The notes beneath the pieces are model-generated. The model ran no database searches. It had not been told where the DNA came from and saw only the letters and a program-made list of their open reading frames with translations. A DNA stretch of 64,000 nt from Aquabacterium sp. J223 (GTDB lineage Bacteria > Pseudomonadota > Gammaproteobacteria > Burkholderiales > Burkholderiaceae_C): positions 1,054,001-1,118,000 of the forward strand of contig NZ_CP088297.1 of NCBI RefSeq assembly GCF_024666615.1, read 5' to 3'. Every line of letters starts with the position of its first letter. The stretch's first letter is position 1. This document shows positions 39,090 to 51,166 of this stretch, piece by piece. A program made the translations under genes and the position numbers.

Positions 39090-40070
39090 ATGGGACGCAT
39101 GGGCGACGCAGGGGTGGCATCGCGGCTGGACCACCTGGTGCGGCGGCTGCGGCTGCGCCACCTCGAGCTGCTGGTGAAGCTGGGCGGCGTGGCCACGCTG
39201 CGCGGGGTGGCGGAGCAGCTCAACCTGAGCCAGCCGGCCATCAGCAAGATGCTGGTGGAGATCGAGGACGCCTTCGGCTCGCGGCTGTTCGAGCGCAGCC
39301 GCCAGGGCGTGCGGCCCAATGCGTCCGGTGAGGCGGCCATCCACCACGCCCGGCTGGTGCTGGGTGAGCTGTCGCGGGCCACCGACGCCCTCGAGGCCAT
39401 GCGCAACGGCGCCTCGGCCCTGCTGCGCCTGGGCACCCTGCCGGTGACGGCGACCGTGCCGGCGGCCATCGTCGACCTGCGCGCGCGCCTGCCGGGCGTC
39501 ACCGTCCAGATCCGCGAGGGACGGGTGCAGGAGCTGATGCGGCGCCTCGTCGACGGCGAACTCGACTGCGTGTTCGGCGCGGTCACGCCCGAAGGGCTGG
39601 CCAGCGATTCGCTGGACGACATCGAGGCCGAGGTGATCGTGCAGGACGGGCTGTGCGTGCTGGCCTCGGCCGCCCACGAACCCGTGCGGCCCGGGCCGCT
39701 GCACTGGCGCGACCTGGCGGGCGGGCGCTGGGTGGCCCCGCCCCGCGAGACGCTGGTGCGCCAGGCCTTCATGACCGCCTTCCTCGACGAGGGGCTGGCG
39801 CCGCCGGTGCCGGTGATCGAGACCATGTCGTCGGTCACCATCGGCGCGGTGATGCGGCTGGACCCGGCGCTGCTGTGCGCGGTGCGCCGCGAGCACGCCC
39901 TCGACGAACTGGCGCGCGGCGGCGTGCGCGAGCTGCCGGTGCTGCCTTCGGTGGGGCTGCCGCCGCTGTGCCTGTTCACCCGGCGCGGCGACATCGACCG
40001 TCCCGCGGTGGTCGACGCCTTCGCGCAGGCGCTGCGCCGGTCGGCGGGCGACCGGCGCCGCACGGTTTGA
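39090..40070 (+). CDS. LysR-family transcriptional regulator
   Basis: 326 residues. The DNA-binding part is LRHLELLVKLGGVATLRGVAEQLNLSQPAISKMLVEIEDAFGSRLFERSRQGVRPNASGE, and the effector domain starts at LLRLGTLPVTATVPAAIVDLRARLPGVTVQIREG. The SKMLVEIE recognition helix resembles GbpR/CbhB-like regulators. It is divergent from the CoA transferase-DUF1254-Bug-esterase operon and is its likely controller. ATG 39090 is preferred over TTG 39072, which lies just behind the palindrome. Confidence 0.9.
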   Translation: MGRMGDAGVASRLDHLVRRLRLRHLELLVKLGGVATLRGVAEQLNLSQPAISKMLVEIEDAFGSRLFERSRQGVRPNASGEAAIHHARLVLGELSRATDALEAMRNGASALLRLGTLPVTATVPAAIVDLRARLPGVTVQIREGRVQELMRRLVDGELDCVFGAVTPEGLASDSLDDIEAEVIVQDGLCVLASAAHEPVRPGPLHWRDLAGGRWVAPPRETLVRQAFMTAFLDEGLAPPVPVIETMSSVTIGAVMRLDPALLCAVRREHALDELARGGVRELPVLPSVGLPPLCLFTRRGDIDRPAVVDAFAQALRRSAGDRRRTV

Positions 40071-40162
40071 CGGGGCAACGCTGGTGTCATCGCGGCGTCG
40101 TGCCCGCTCCCGCGCAGCGGCCGCAGGGCCTGGCCGGTCGCGATGCCGTTGGGTTTCGCGGT

Positions 40163-41201
40163 TCAGTCCCGGCTGAGCCGGCGGAACTGCGTGGGGGGTC
40201 ATCCGCGTCCAGCGCACGAAGGCACGCCGGAAGTTCGAGGAGTCCGAGTAGCCGGCCACCGCGGCCACCGCTTCGACGCTGTCGCGCGTGACCTGCAGGC
40301 GCTGGGTGGCCAGGCGGACCTTCTGCTGCAGCGCGAGCGTCGAGAACGACGTGCCCTCCATCGACAGCCGCCGGCGCAGCGTGCGGTCCGTCATGCGCAG
40401 GGCCGCGGCGACCGCCTTCATGCCCGCACCCGGGTCGCCCAGCCGGCGCAGCACCTCCTCCACCTTGCCGGCGAAGCTCCAGGTCGCGTCCAGGTCGGCC
40501 AGTTGCGCATCGCAGGCGGCCTCCAGCGCCAGCAGCGTGCGCGCGTCGGCCCAGCGGGGCCGTCGGTCGAGCACCTCCTCGCTCACCCCCAGCCGGTGCG
40601 CCGGCGCGTCGAAGCGGCACGGGCAGCGCAACCCGTCGGCATAGGGCCCGGGGTCGGGCGGCGCCGCATGGGCGAAGCAGGCCGTCGCCGGCGGCCGACC
40701 GGTGCCCAGCAGTTCAGCGAGCTGCAGCAGCTGCACGGCCATCTGCAGCGCGACGAGGAAGCGGGCCAGCGCGGGCGATGGCTCCGGCAGCGCGGGCGGC
40801 GCGAGCGTCCAGCCGACCGCCGGGCCGCGGTCCTGCGCCTGCAGCTCCACCACGCTGCCGGACAGCGCCTGGTAGCGCTGCGCCAGTTGCAGGTACTGGC
40901 GCACCGACCGGCTCGACAGCAGCAGGACGCCCACCGGCCCCAGGTCCGCCAGGCGCAGGCGCTGGGCCACCTCGAACGGCAGCGACGCGTCGGCGCACCG
41001 CCGCAGCGCGTTGGCGCAGGCCCGCACCGTCTGCGTCCGGCCGACCAGGGCGTCGGCGTCGAAGAGCCGGGCCGCGTCGAGCCCGGTGCCGTCGAGCACC
41101 GCCTGTGGCGGCACGCCACGCGCCTGCAGGGTGGCGGTGAGCGCCCGGAGGACGTGGGGCGGGTTCAACCGTTCGCTGCTGCAGGGGTTCGTGGGGGCCA
41201 T
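40163..41201 (-). pseudogene. AraC-family transcriptional regulator, frameshifted at the C terminus
   Basis: An N-terminal ligand region of the Arabinose-bd type (LRALTATLQARGVPPQAVLDGTGLDAARLFDADALV) is followed by the two-part helix-turn-helix: VAAALRMTDRTLRRRLSMEGTSF and AVAAVAGYSDSSNFRRAFVRWTRMTP. The frame then fails in a C6 run (plus-strand G6 at 40193-40198); removing one C restores TPTQFRRLSRD and a stop at 40163. Only the final residues are affected. It probably controls the tannase-like gene upstream on the same strand. Confidence 0.85.
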
Positions 41202-41335
41202 GGCGTCGGCGGCCCGCGTGCAGGCGGTGCCGACGGCCAGTCTGCGAGTCGCCCGGCACGCCACCAATGTGCACGGACGACACCGCGGCGTCGGTGGTCG
41301 ATGTGCGCGACGGGCGGACCGGGGTCGCCGCCGGC

Positions 41336-43058
41336 CTAGTTCGCGCAGGTGAAGGAGGCCGCGAGGTTGACGTTGCCCGAGCCGCGGTACTGCGGCCAAC
41401 GCGGGTGGTCGCACAGCGGCCGCGTGCGGCCCGGCACGCCGGCGGTGTCCGTCACCACCTGCCCGCTGGGCGCCGTGCCCTGCTCGACCCAGCGCTCCAG
41501 CGCCGTCAGCGAATCCCAGGCGGCGTTGAACATGGTGCTCACCGCATGCCCGTAGCCCGGCACTTCGTAGTAGCGGGCGAAGGTGTCGACCGTCGCCGGC
41601 CCGAACTGCGCCCGCAGCCGCTGGTAGAACTGCTCGGTGGCGCGGGCGCTGACCAGCACGTCCGACGTGCCGTGCGCCAGCAGCAGCTTTCCGCCGCGGG
41701 CGACGAAGGCGGACAGGTCGGGGCTGACGTCCAGCATGGTGCTCAGCTCGCTCAGGCGGTTGGCCCAGGGCCCCGGGTTCTCGGGGTCGAGCGTCAGCGA
41801 GTTGAACGCCGGGTCGCGCGTGACCGCGTTCTTGATGACCTGGTCCAGCTGCTTGCTGATGTACGGCGCGCCGGCGGGCATCGGCATGGCCGGCGCGGTG
41901 CTGCCGAGGTTGAGGAAGGCCACGGTGGCCTGCAGCCCGACGGGCGGCGTGCTGGTGATGCCCAGGTCGGCGCCCCAGACGTTGTAGCCGGGGTAGCCCT
42001 GCGACCCGCTGGCGAGGAAGAAGTTGAAGCTGGTCGCCGTGTTCATCGTCTTCAGCGCCGCGATCTGGGCGTCGGACAGGCAGGTGTCGCCGGTGTCCGC
42101 GCCGCCGGGGCAGCGCACGGGCGTGCCGTTGAACGTGGCCAAGGCGGGATCGAACAGCGCATTGCACTGCTGCTGTCGGCTGACGATGCCGTCGGCGACG
42201 CCGTCCAGCGCGTCGCAGGCCTGCAGCGCGGCGTCGCGGACGAGGATCCGCTTGGCGTTGTTCGGGTAGGCGCCCGGCTGCGCCATGGCGCGGCTCGCGC
42301 GGTGTCCGCCGAGCATGGCCGAGAGCTGGTTCCACGCCGGGTACCAGGCGATGACGCCGTCCCAGTCCGCCGGCCAGCGCTGGGCGACGGACAGCGCCTC
42401 CCGCCCGCCCGTGGAGCCGCCGGCGAAGTACGACCGGGTCGGCCCGTTCGTGCCGTAGCGCTGGCGGAGGAGGTGCACCGCCGCGTCGCGGGTCTTCTTC
42501 AGCGCATGGCCGCCGAAGTTGCGCGTGGCCTCCTCGTTGAGCAGGAACTCGCCGTCGAGCGAGCCGGCCGCCCCGGCCTGGTGGCCCGAATCGCTGGCGA
42601 AGGTGGCGTAGCCGCGGCCCAGCGGCGTGGGCTGGTCGCTCGGCCCCGCCGGCACGTTGCCGGCGACGCTGGGGATGGTGCCGTCGAAGCCGCCGCCGCC
42701 GAACATCACGGCCTTGCCGTTCCACTGCGTCGGCAGCGCCAGGCGGAAGAGGATGCTGGGCGACGTGGGGTCGACCGGGGCGATGCTGGCGTTGACCAGG
42801 CAGTGCTCGGGCACGGCGGCGGCGCCGGTGCCGCTGGCGGCCACCACGGCCGCGGTGGTCACCGTGCCGCCCCCGGTGGGCAGGCCGATGGCCGACGCCG
42901 GGATGGCCATGCCGGCCAGCTGCGCACAGGTCATCGCCGCCGCGGGCGGCGCGGCGGGGGCGGCCGGCGCATCGTCTCCGCCGCCGCAGGCGGCCAGCGA
43001 GGGCCGACAGGCCCAGGAAACTCAGGGGCAGGCGCGTCTGGCGCTTCGTCACGTTCAT
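41336..43058 (-). CDS. Exported tannase/feruloyl esterase-family protein, signal region frameshifted
   Basis: The enzyme body (from 42934) is an intact tannase/feruloyl esterase-family hydrolase: FRLALPTQWNGKAVMFGGGGFDG, GHALKKTRDAAVHLL, the nucleophile elbow FAGGSTGGREALSVAQRWPADWDGVI, LLLAHGTSDVLVSARATEQFY (Asp) and YEVPGYGHAVS (His). Start ATG 43058 gives MNVTKRQTRLPLSFLGLSA; removing one C from the run at 43001-43003 continues it as SLAACGGGDD, a lipobox, and into the enzyme frame. It would release phenolic acids from esters outside the cell. An AraC-type regulator gene lies downstream. Confidence 0.85.
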
Positions 43059-43272
43059 GTCGTCTCCGTCGGTGGTGGTGCGGGCGCTCGCACGTCGGTG
43101 CACCTGCGGTGCACCAGGCGCCCTGGCCGATCGATCCTAGGAACGACGGACGGCGGCCGACAGGTCGGCCGCGGCAGCGGACCGGTCATCCGCGGCCATC
43201 AAGGGAAAGTCCCAGCAGCCCTCGGGGGGCAAGGGTCGGGACGGCGGCGCCACCGGGCGCCGCACGCCATGC

Positions 43273-43971
43273 TCACCGTGCAGTGCGGCAGGCCTCCCGC
43301 GCGTCGGCGAAGGCGCTGCGACCAAGCCAGCGCCACAGGTCGCGCGCGTCTCGCGCACCGCCTCGCACGCGGACCGCACGGCTTTCCACGGCGTCGAGGG
43401 CATCACGGTCGCCCGTCCAGATCTCGGTCAGCGCCAGCACCGTCGACTCGACGACCAACGTGGGCTCGGGCCCGGGGTCGTCGCGGCACAGGTCGGCACT
43501 GCCGCCCTCCACGACCAGCCACCAGCGGCGCTCGCCGGCGTGTGCATCGGTGAAGCGGAAGTGGATGTGCACCGGACGATCGCGCGGGAACTCGTCAAGG
43601 CGAACGAAGCGGCGGATGTCCCACATCAGGAAGCCGGCGTCGAGCTGGCCACGCTTGAGGCGGCTGCCGATCCAGCGCGCGCCCCACTCGCCGAGCGCCA
43701 TGACGATGGGGCGCAGCTCCTCGCCGGCGCCGGTCAGGTGGTACTCGGCGGGCCCGCCGGCCGTCCTCGCCACGCGCTTGACGACGCCGATCTCCTCGAG
43801 CCGGCGCAGCCGCTGCGCCAGCAGCGACGCCGACATGCGCGGCACGCCCCGCCGGATGTCGTTGAAGCGCGTGCTGCCGCACAGCAGCTCGCGCACGACC
43901 AGGGGCGTCCAGCGTTCGCCGAACACCTCGGCGCCGCGGGCGACGGTGCAGAACTGACCGTAGTCGATCAT
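43273..43971 (-). CDS. HxlR-family regulator with C-terminal sterol-carrier-like domain
   Basis: 232 residues. The N-terminal winged helix reads CTVARGAEVFGERWTPLVVRELLCGSTRFNDIRRGVPRMSASLLAQRLRRLEEIGVVKR, the HxlR pattern. The C-terminal 120 residues (FRFTDAHAGERRWWLVVEGGSADLC through IWTGDRDALDAVESRAVRVRGG) resemble an SCP2 domain, which binds hydrophobic ligands. It is divergent from the methyltransferase gene 172 bases away and likely controls it. Confidence 0.85.
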   Translation of the reverse strand: MIDYGQFCTVARGAEVFGERWTPLVVRELLCGSTRFNDIRRGVPRMSASLLAQRLRRLEEIGVVKRVARTAGGPAEYHLTGAGEELRPIVMALGEWGARWIGSRLKRGQLDAGFLMWDIRRFVRLDEFPRDRPVHIHFRFTDAHAGERRWWLVVEGGSADLCRDDPGPEPTLVVESTVLALTEIWTGDRDALDAVESRAVRVRGGARDARDLWRWLGRSAFADAREACRTAR

Positions 43972-44143
43972 GCGTCGAGCCTACCGGGTGCAAGGTCCGC
44001 CGGCCAGTCCAGATCTTGGAGCGGTCTCCGGCAGGGACGGGGCGCGGCGGACGGTGCAATTTCTGGACTGGCCCGGCCACGCGTTCGGCGGGACAGTGTC
44101 TCCACCGCCGATTCCCGACGGGCATGGATGACAGGAGAAGCGT

Positions 44144-45037
44144 ATGAACCCCGTGCTGCAACCTTCCAGGCCGGCCACCCCGGCCGCCTTCGACGCAGAG
44201 AAGTTCAAGACGACGACACGCGCGCAGTGGCAGAGTGCGGCGGACGCATGGCACCGCTGGGGTCCGTTCATCGGCCGCTGGCTGGGAGACGCCACGGAGG
44301 CGATGTTCGAGATGGCGCGCGTCGGTCCCGGATGCCGGGTTCTCGATGTCGCGGCCGGGGCGGGCGAGCAGTCGCTCGCGGCGGCGCGCCGCGTCGGTGC
44401 CGGCGGCCACGTGCTCTGCACGGACATCGCCCCGGCGCTGCTGGCCCACGCCCAACGCGATGCGCAGGCGGCCGGCCTCGGCCGCATCGTCGCGACGCGG
44501 GAACTCGACGGCGAGGCGCTCGCGACCCTGCCGGCGGCCTCGTTCGATGTCGTGATCAGCCGCGTCGGACTGATCTACTTCCCCGACCAGCAACGGGCAC
44601 TGGCCGGCATGAGGCACGCGCTCAAGCCGGGCGGCCGCGTCGCCGCGATCGTCTACTCGACACCCGACCGCAATGGCTTCTTCTCGATCCCCGTGAGCAT
44701 CATCCGCGAGCGCGCCCGGCTGCCGCCACCGCTTCCCGGTCAGCCCGGCCCCTTCTCCCTCGGCGGCGACGGCGTGCTCGAGGCCGCGTTCGCGAAGGCG
44801 GGATTCAAGGACATTTCGGTGCGACGGATCCCCTCGCCCGCAACGCTGCCCAGCGCGGCGGAGTGCGTGCGCTTCGAGCGCGAGTCCTTCGGCGCGCTTC
44901 ACCAGATGATGTCCGCGCTCGATGAGCCGCAGCGCGCGCAGGTCTGGCACGACATCGAGGTCGCGCTGGCCTCGTTCGAGACCAGGGATGGCTTCGTCGG
45001 CCCCTGCGAGATGCTGGTGGGCGTCGGGGTGGCGTGA
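44144..45037 (+). CDS. Class I SAM-dependent methyltransferase
   Basis: 297 residues. The SAM site is VLDVAAGAGEQSLAAARRVG, followed by VLCTDIAPALLAHAQ (acidic residue binding the ribose) and SFDVVISRVGLIYFPDQQRALAGMRHALKPGGRVAAIVY, a UbiE-like order. The substrate is not evident; the isolated position beside an HxlR regulator argues against quinone biosynthesis. The ATG follows AGGAG by about eight bases. Confidence 0.85.
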   Translation: MNPVLQPSRPATPAAFDAEKFKTTTRAQWQSAADAWHRWGPFIGRWLGDATEAMFEMARVGPGCRVLDVAAGAGEQSLAAARRVGAGGHVLCTDIAPALLAHAQRDAQAAGLGRIVATRELDGEALATLPAASFDVVISRVGLIYFPDQQRALAGMRHALKPGGRVAAIVYSTPDRNGFFSIPVSIIRERARLPPPLPGQPGPFSLGGDGVLEAAFAKAGFKDISVRRIPSPATLPSAAECVRFERESFGALHQMMSALDEPQRAQVWHDIEVALASFETRDGFVGPCEMLVGVGVA

Positions 45038-45096
45038 CGCGGGCGGGCCACCGGTACCGGCCGGCGCCGGTGGCCCAGGCCGTGAGGCCGGCGGCC

Positions 45097-45594
45097 TCAG
45101 GCCGGCGCCGCGTTCCGCCCCTGTTCCTGCTCCAGTGCCTGCTGCCGCGCGCGCAGGGCGAGCCCGAGTTCGCGCAGGTCCAGGCCGGGATTGCCGCGGG
45201 CCTTGGGGAACAGCTCGTCGCGTTCCTCCTTCACGTGGTCCTCGACGACGCGCGCCAGGTCGGCCACCCGCTGGTCCATCAGGTCGCCGGGTGTGCCGAG
45301 GCCACGGATCTCCGCGATCAGCGCCTTGGCCTGGGCGTGTTCGTCCTCGGCCTCGGCCACCACGTCGGCGGTGGCCGGCAGCGCGTCGCGCAGCGCCGGG
45401 TAGAAGATCTCTTCCTCGATCTGCGCGTGCACCGTCAGCTCGTCGCAGATCCTGAGGGCGATGGCGGCGCGGCCGTCGGCGGCCGGCGTGTCGCCGCCGT
45501 AAGCCAGGCGCGCGTATTCGACGAACAGGTGCTTGACCGCCAGGTGGTCGGCGTCGAGCAGTTCGCAGGCGTCGTGTTCGACGGGTTCTCGCAT
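45097..45594 (-). CDS. Hemerythrin-like HHE domain protein
   Basis: 165 residues. DADHLAVKHLFVEY, HAQIEEEIFYPAL and VEDHVKEERDELFPKA are the three iron-ligand segments of the HHE four-helix domain, with His and Glu at the expected spacing. Such proteins bind a di-iron centre and serve in oxygen, iron or oxidative-stress handling. It lies 28 bases downstream of the catalase gene on the same strand, so a stress role is likely. Confidence 0.88.
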   Translation of the reverse strand: MREPVEHDACELLDADHLAVKHLFVEYARLAYGGDTPAADGRAAIALRICDELTVHAQIEEEIFYPALRDALPATADVVAEAEDEHAQAKALIAEIRGLGTPGDLMDQRVADLARVVEDHVKEERDELFPKARGNPGLDLRELGLALRARQQALEQEQGRNAAPA

Positions 45595-45622
45595 TCGGGT
45601 GTCCTCGGTCGTCGGGGTGGGG

Positions 45623-48052
<2,430 letters not shown>

Positions 48053-48146
48053 GGTCGGCGTGTTGGCGCGGACACGATGCCGCGCCGCCGCATGGGCAAC
48101 CGCTGTTCCCGCGTGCGACCGCCGCCGCGACGCGCCGGCCGTCAAT

Positions 48147-50120
48147 TCAGCCGGCCGGCTCCCCGCGACCGCTCAGGTGCCACAACCTCAGCGCGAGGTG
48201 CAGCTCCAGCGCCCGCGTCGCCTGCCCCCAGTGGCCGAGCAGTTCCTCCACCGTCGCCAGCCGCTGGCGCATCGTGTTGACGTGGATCTGCAGCCGCTGC
48301 GCGGCGCTCTTGGCGTTCTGGTTGCAATCGAAGTAGCACAGCAGGGTGGCGGCCAGGTCGGTGCCCCGCTTGCGGTCGTGCGCCAGCAGGGCGCCGAGGG
48401 TGGCTTCGAGGAACTCGGCCAGGCTGGACTGGTCGTGGGTCTCGAACAGCGTGGCGTACAGCGCCAGCTCGTTCTGCGCCACCACCTGGCCCTGGATGCC
48501 GATGCGCTTGAGCACCGCCAGCGACCGCTTGAGCGTGGCGTACAGCGCAGGCAGCTGGGCGGGGCCGGTGACCGGGCGCGACAGCACGCCGCGGTGCACC
48601 GCGCCCAGTTCGCGCCGGGCCCAGGTGGTCATCGCCTGCCGCAGGTCGTGCGCCTGCGTGGCCGCGCCCAGCACCACGAGCAGCCCGTCGACGTCGTCCA
48701 CCAGCACCTGACCGGCCGGGGCCAGGGCGCGCAGCCGCCGCGCGGCGAAGCCGGCGCTGACGCCGTCGACCTCGACCAGCATCAGCGCCAGCGGCTGCGA
48801 CAGGTTCAGGCCGTGGCCCTCGGCCCGGTTGGCCAGCAGCGCCGGCTCGTCCTGCCGCGGCGAGACCAGCGAGCGCAGCAGCGCCGCGGCATCGCGGCTG
48901 CGCGTGGCCTCCATGCGCTCCTGCGACAGCAGCACGATGCCGATGACGCTGGAGCAGCGTTCGAAGGTGCGCACGGCCACCTCCTCCAGGCCGCCGCGGT
49001 GGAAGAGCAGGATCGAGCCCAGCACGTCCTCGCCGCCGATGACCGGCATCACCCGGCAGGACTCGCCGTCGGCCTCGAAGGCGGGTACCGACCGCCCGGC
49101 CTGGCGCGACCGGCGCAGGGCCTGGGCCAGCGCCGCGCTGGACGGGCCGTGGGGCGAATAGGCCGCGGCGCCCGCGCCGTCGTAGCCGCCGGCGACGCCG
49201 CGGCTGACCACCTGGGCCGCCTCGTCGAGCACCAGCACGCTGCCGCCGAGCAGCTGCGCCACCGACTGGCACAGCGTGGACAGCGACGCGCCGCGTGCCA
49301 GCAGCGAAGTCATCTGCTCGTGCGCGTCGGCGGCGGCCTGGATGTTGCGCACGTGCCGCTCCAGCTCCGCGCGCGCCTGGTCGGCCCGGTCCAGCGCCGT
49401 CCTGACCTGCTCGAAGTCGCGCGCGTTCTTCAGCGCCACCGCGCCGTGGGTGGCCAGCGTGCACAGGATGGAGATGCTCTGCGCGGTGTGCATGCGGTGG
49501 TAGCGGTCGGCGACGAACAGCAGGCCGATGACGTCGTCCTTCCACACCAGCGGCACGCCCACCAGCGCGGCGATGCCTTCGGCGCGGAAGGTGTCGTCCA
49601 GCCGGGCGTCGTGGACGAAGCGCTTGTCGTGCAGGTAGTCCGGCGTGGTGAACGGCAGCCGCGTCGACATGACCACGCTCGCCACGCCGAGGTCGTGTCG
49701 GGTGACCATGCCCGACGTGCCCTGCGCCAGCGCGCCGTCGGCGACGACGACGCGGAACTCCCCCGGCTCCGGCTCATAGACCGACAGCCAGGCGACGTCG
49801 GAGCCGAGCAGGTGGCGCGCGCGCGAGACGATGGTGCTCAGCAGCTCCTGCAGGTCGAGCCGGCTGGACAGGTCCTGCGCGGACTCGATGACCGCCAGCA
49901 TGCCGCGCTCGCGCTGCTGCTGCAGCTCCAGGCGGTTGCGCACCGCCATCGCCATGCGCACGGTCTCCACCAGCGTCGACTTGCCCGGCCGGCCATCGGG
50001 CAGGCGCTCGGCCGCGGCCAGGCGCTGGGCGAAGTCCTCCGCCGGCGCGCCCTGGTGCAGCAGGCTCACCAGTTCGCCGCTCAGGCTGTCGCCGTCGTCC
50101 ATCCGCAGAGGGCTTCGCAT
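48147..50120 (-). CDS. GAF-domain PucR/CdaR-type transcriptional activator
   Basis: 657 residues. A GAF sensor spans about residues 75-245 (VIESAQDLSSRLDLQELLSTIVSRARHLLGSDVAWLSVYEP, VGVPLVWKDDVIGLLFVADR), a second sensing region runs to about 430, and the C terminus carries the PucR helix-turn-helix (LAATLLCYFDCNQNAKSAAQRLQIHVNTMRQRLATVEELL). Such proteins activate catabolic genes in response to a small effector. It is divergent from the SDR-Liv-BKACE cluster, its most likely target; the catalase starts 94 bases downstream. Confidence 0.9.
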   Translation of the reverse strand: MRSPLRMDDGDSLSGELVSLLHQGAPAEDFAQRLAAAERLPDGRPGKSTLVETVRMAMAVRNRLELQQQRERGMLAVIESAQDLSSRLDLQELLSTIVSRARHLLGSDVAWLSVYEPEPGEFRVVVADGALAQGTSGMVTRHDLGVASVVMSTRLPFTTPDYLHDKRFVHDARLDDTFRAEGIAALVGVPLVWKDDVIGLLFVADRYHRMHTAQSISILCTLATHGAVALKNARDFEQVRTALDRADQARAELERHVRNIQAAADAHEQMTSLLARGASLSTLCQSVAQLLGGSVLVLDEAAQVVSRGVAGGYDGAGAAAYSPHGPSSAALAQALRRSRQAGRSVPAFEADGESCRVMPVIGGEDVLGSILLFHRGGLEEVAVRTFERCSSVIGIVLLSQERMEATRSRDAAALLRSLVSPRQDEPALLANRAEGHGLNLSQPLALMLVEVDGVSAGFAARRLRALAPAGQVLVDDVDGLLVVLGAATQAHDLRQAMTTWARRELGAVHRGVLSRPVTGPAQLPALYATLKRSLAVLKRIGIQGQVVAQNELALYATLFETHDQSSLAEFLEATLGALLAHDRKRGTDLAATLLCYFDCNQNAKSAAQRLQIHVNTMRQRLATVEELLGHWGQATRALELHLALRLWHLSGRGEPAG

Positions 50121-50261
50121 GTCGTCTCCGTTGTGCTCGTCGGGGGCCGTCGCAGCGCCGGCGAGGCCGCGGAAAGGCTAGCAGATGCAGGCGCTCGCCG
50201 CGCCCGGACGGCGGCGTCGCCGCCCACATGAAATCGCCGGCGGGGGTGTGCGTGCGCCACA

Positions 50262-50290
50262 TTGGGCCGGCTGGAGGCGGCTTCCATACT
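50262..50290 (+). promoter_or_regulatory. Candidate sigma-70-like promoter for the SDR-Liv cluster
   Basis: TTGGGC at 50262-50267 and CATACT at 50285-50290, spaced by 17 bases, about 49 bases before the SDR start in the region divergent from the PucR-type gene. The boxes are imperfect, as expected for an activated promoter. Confidence 0.35.
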
Positions 50291-50338
50291 GGCCTGCCGC
50301 GGAGGACGTCAGCCGAGCCGTCGCGGCCAAGGACCGAC

Positions 50339-51130
50339 ATGCCCATCCTCGACTCCCTGCGCCCCACGCCGAACCTGCGTGTCCTCGTCACCGCCGGTGC
50401 CAGCGGCATCGGGGCGGTGGTCGCCCGCGCCTTCCATGAAGCCGGTGCCCAGGTGCACGTCTGCGACGTCGACCGCGCGGCGCTGGACCGGTTGAGCCGC
50501 GAGGTGCCGGGCATCACCGGCAGCATGGCCGACGCGGCCGTGGCGGCCGACGTGGACCTGGTGTTCGACGACGTGCAGGGCACGCTGGGCGGCCTCGACG
50601 TGCTGGTCAACAACGCCGGCATCGCCGGTCCGACCGGCCCGATCGAGGGCATCGAGGGCGCCGACTGGGAGCGCACCGTGGCCGTCAACCTCAACAGCCA
50701 GTACTACTTCGCGCGGCGCGCGGTGCCGATGCTGAAGCAGTCGCGCGCCGGCCCGGTGTTGATCGCCATGGGGTCGGTGGCCGGCCGCCTGGGCTACCCC
50801 TTCCGCACGCCCTACGCCTCGACCAAGTGGGCCATCGTCGGGCTGATGAAGTCGCTGGCCATCGAGCTCGGGCCGTCCGGCATCCGCGTCAACGCCATCC
50901 TCCCCGGCACGGTCGAAGGCGAGCGCATGCGCTCGGTCATCGCCGCGCGCGCGGCGGCCCTGGGCCTGAGCGCGGACGCCGTGCGCGAGCAGTACCTGAA
51001 CAAGATCTCGCTGCGCCGCATGGTGACCGCGGAAGACGTGGCGGCCCTGGCGCTGTTCCTGTGTTCGCCGGCCGCACGCAACCTGAGCGGCCAGGCCATC
51101 AGCGTGGACGGCAACGTGGAATACCTCTGA
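50339..51130 (+). CDS. Short-chain dehydrogenase/reductase
   Basis: 263 residues. RVLVTAGASGIGAVVARAFHEAGAQVHVCDVD binds NAD(P), NNAGIAG follows, GSVAGRLGYPFRTPYASTKWA holds Ser, Tyr and Lys of the active site, and ISVDGNVEYL ends the protein. An acidic residue at the end of the second strand (CDVD) favours NAD(H), which suits oxidation. As the first gene of the transporter-BKACE cluster it may turn an imported beta-hydroxy acid into the beta-keto acid that BKACE cleaves; this is inference. Confidence 0.92.
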   Translation: MPILDSLRPTPNLRVLVTAGASGIGAVVARAFHEAGAQVHVCDVDRAALDRLSREVPGITGSMADAAVAADVDLVFDDVQGTLGGLDVLVNNAGIAGPTGPIEGIEGADWERTVAVNLNSQYYFARRAVPMLKQSRAGPVLIAMGSVAGRLGYPFRTPYASTKWAIVGLMKSLAIELGPSGIRVNAILPGTVEGERMRSVIAARAAALGLSADAVREQYLNKISLRRMVTAEDVAALALFLCSPAARNLSGQAISVDGNVEYL

Positions 51131-51166
51131 GTCCGCCGCGCCGGCCCCACAACAACCCAAGGAGAC

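Noticed and set aside
37758-43103. A single minus-strand open frame of 1781 codons covering three genes
   Set aside because: It joins CoA transferase, AraC regulator and esterase leader through non-coding sequence read without stops because of high GC. Family boundaries and internal starts show separate genes, and indels at 40193 and 43001 help keep the frame open.
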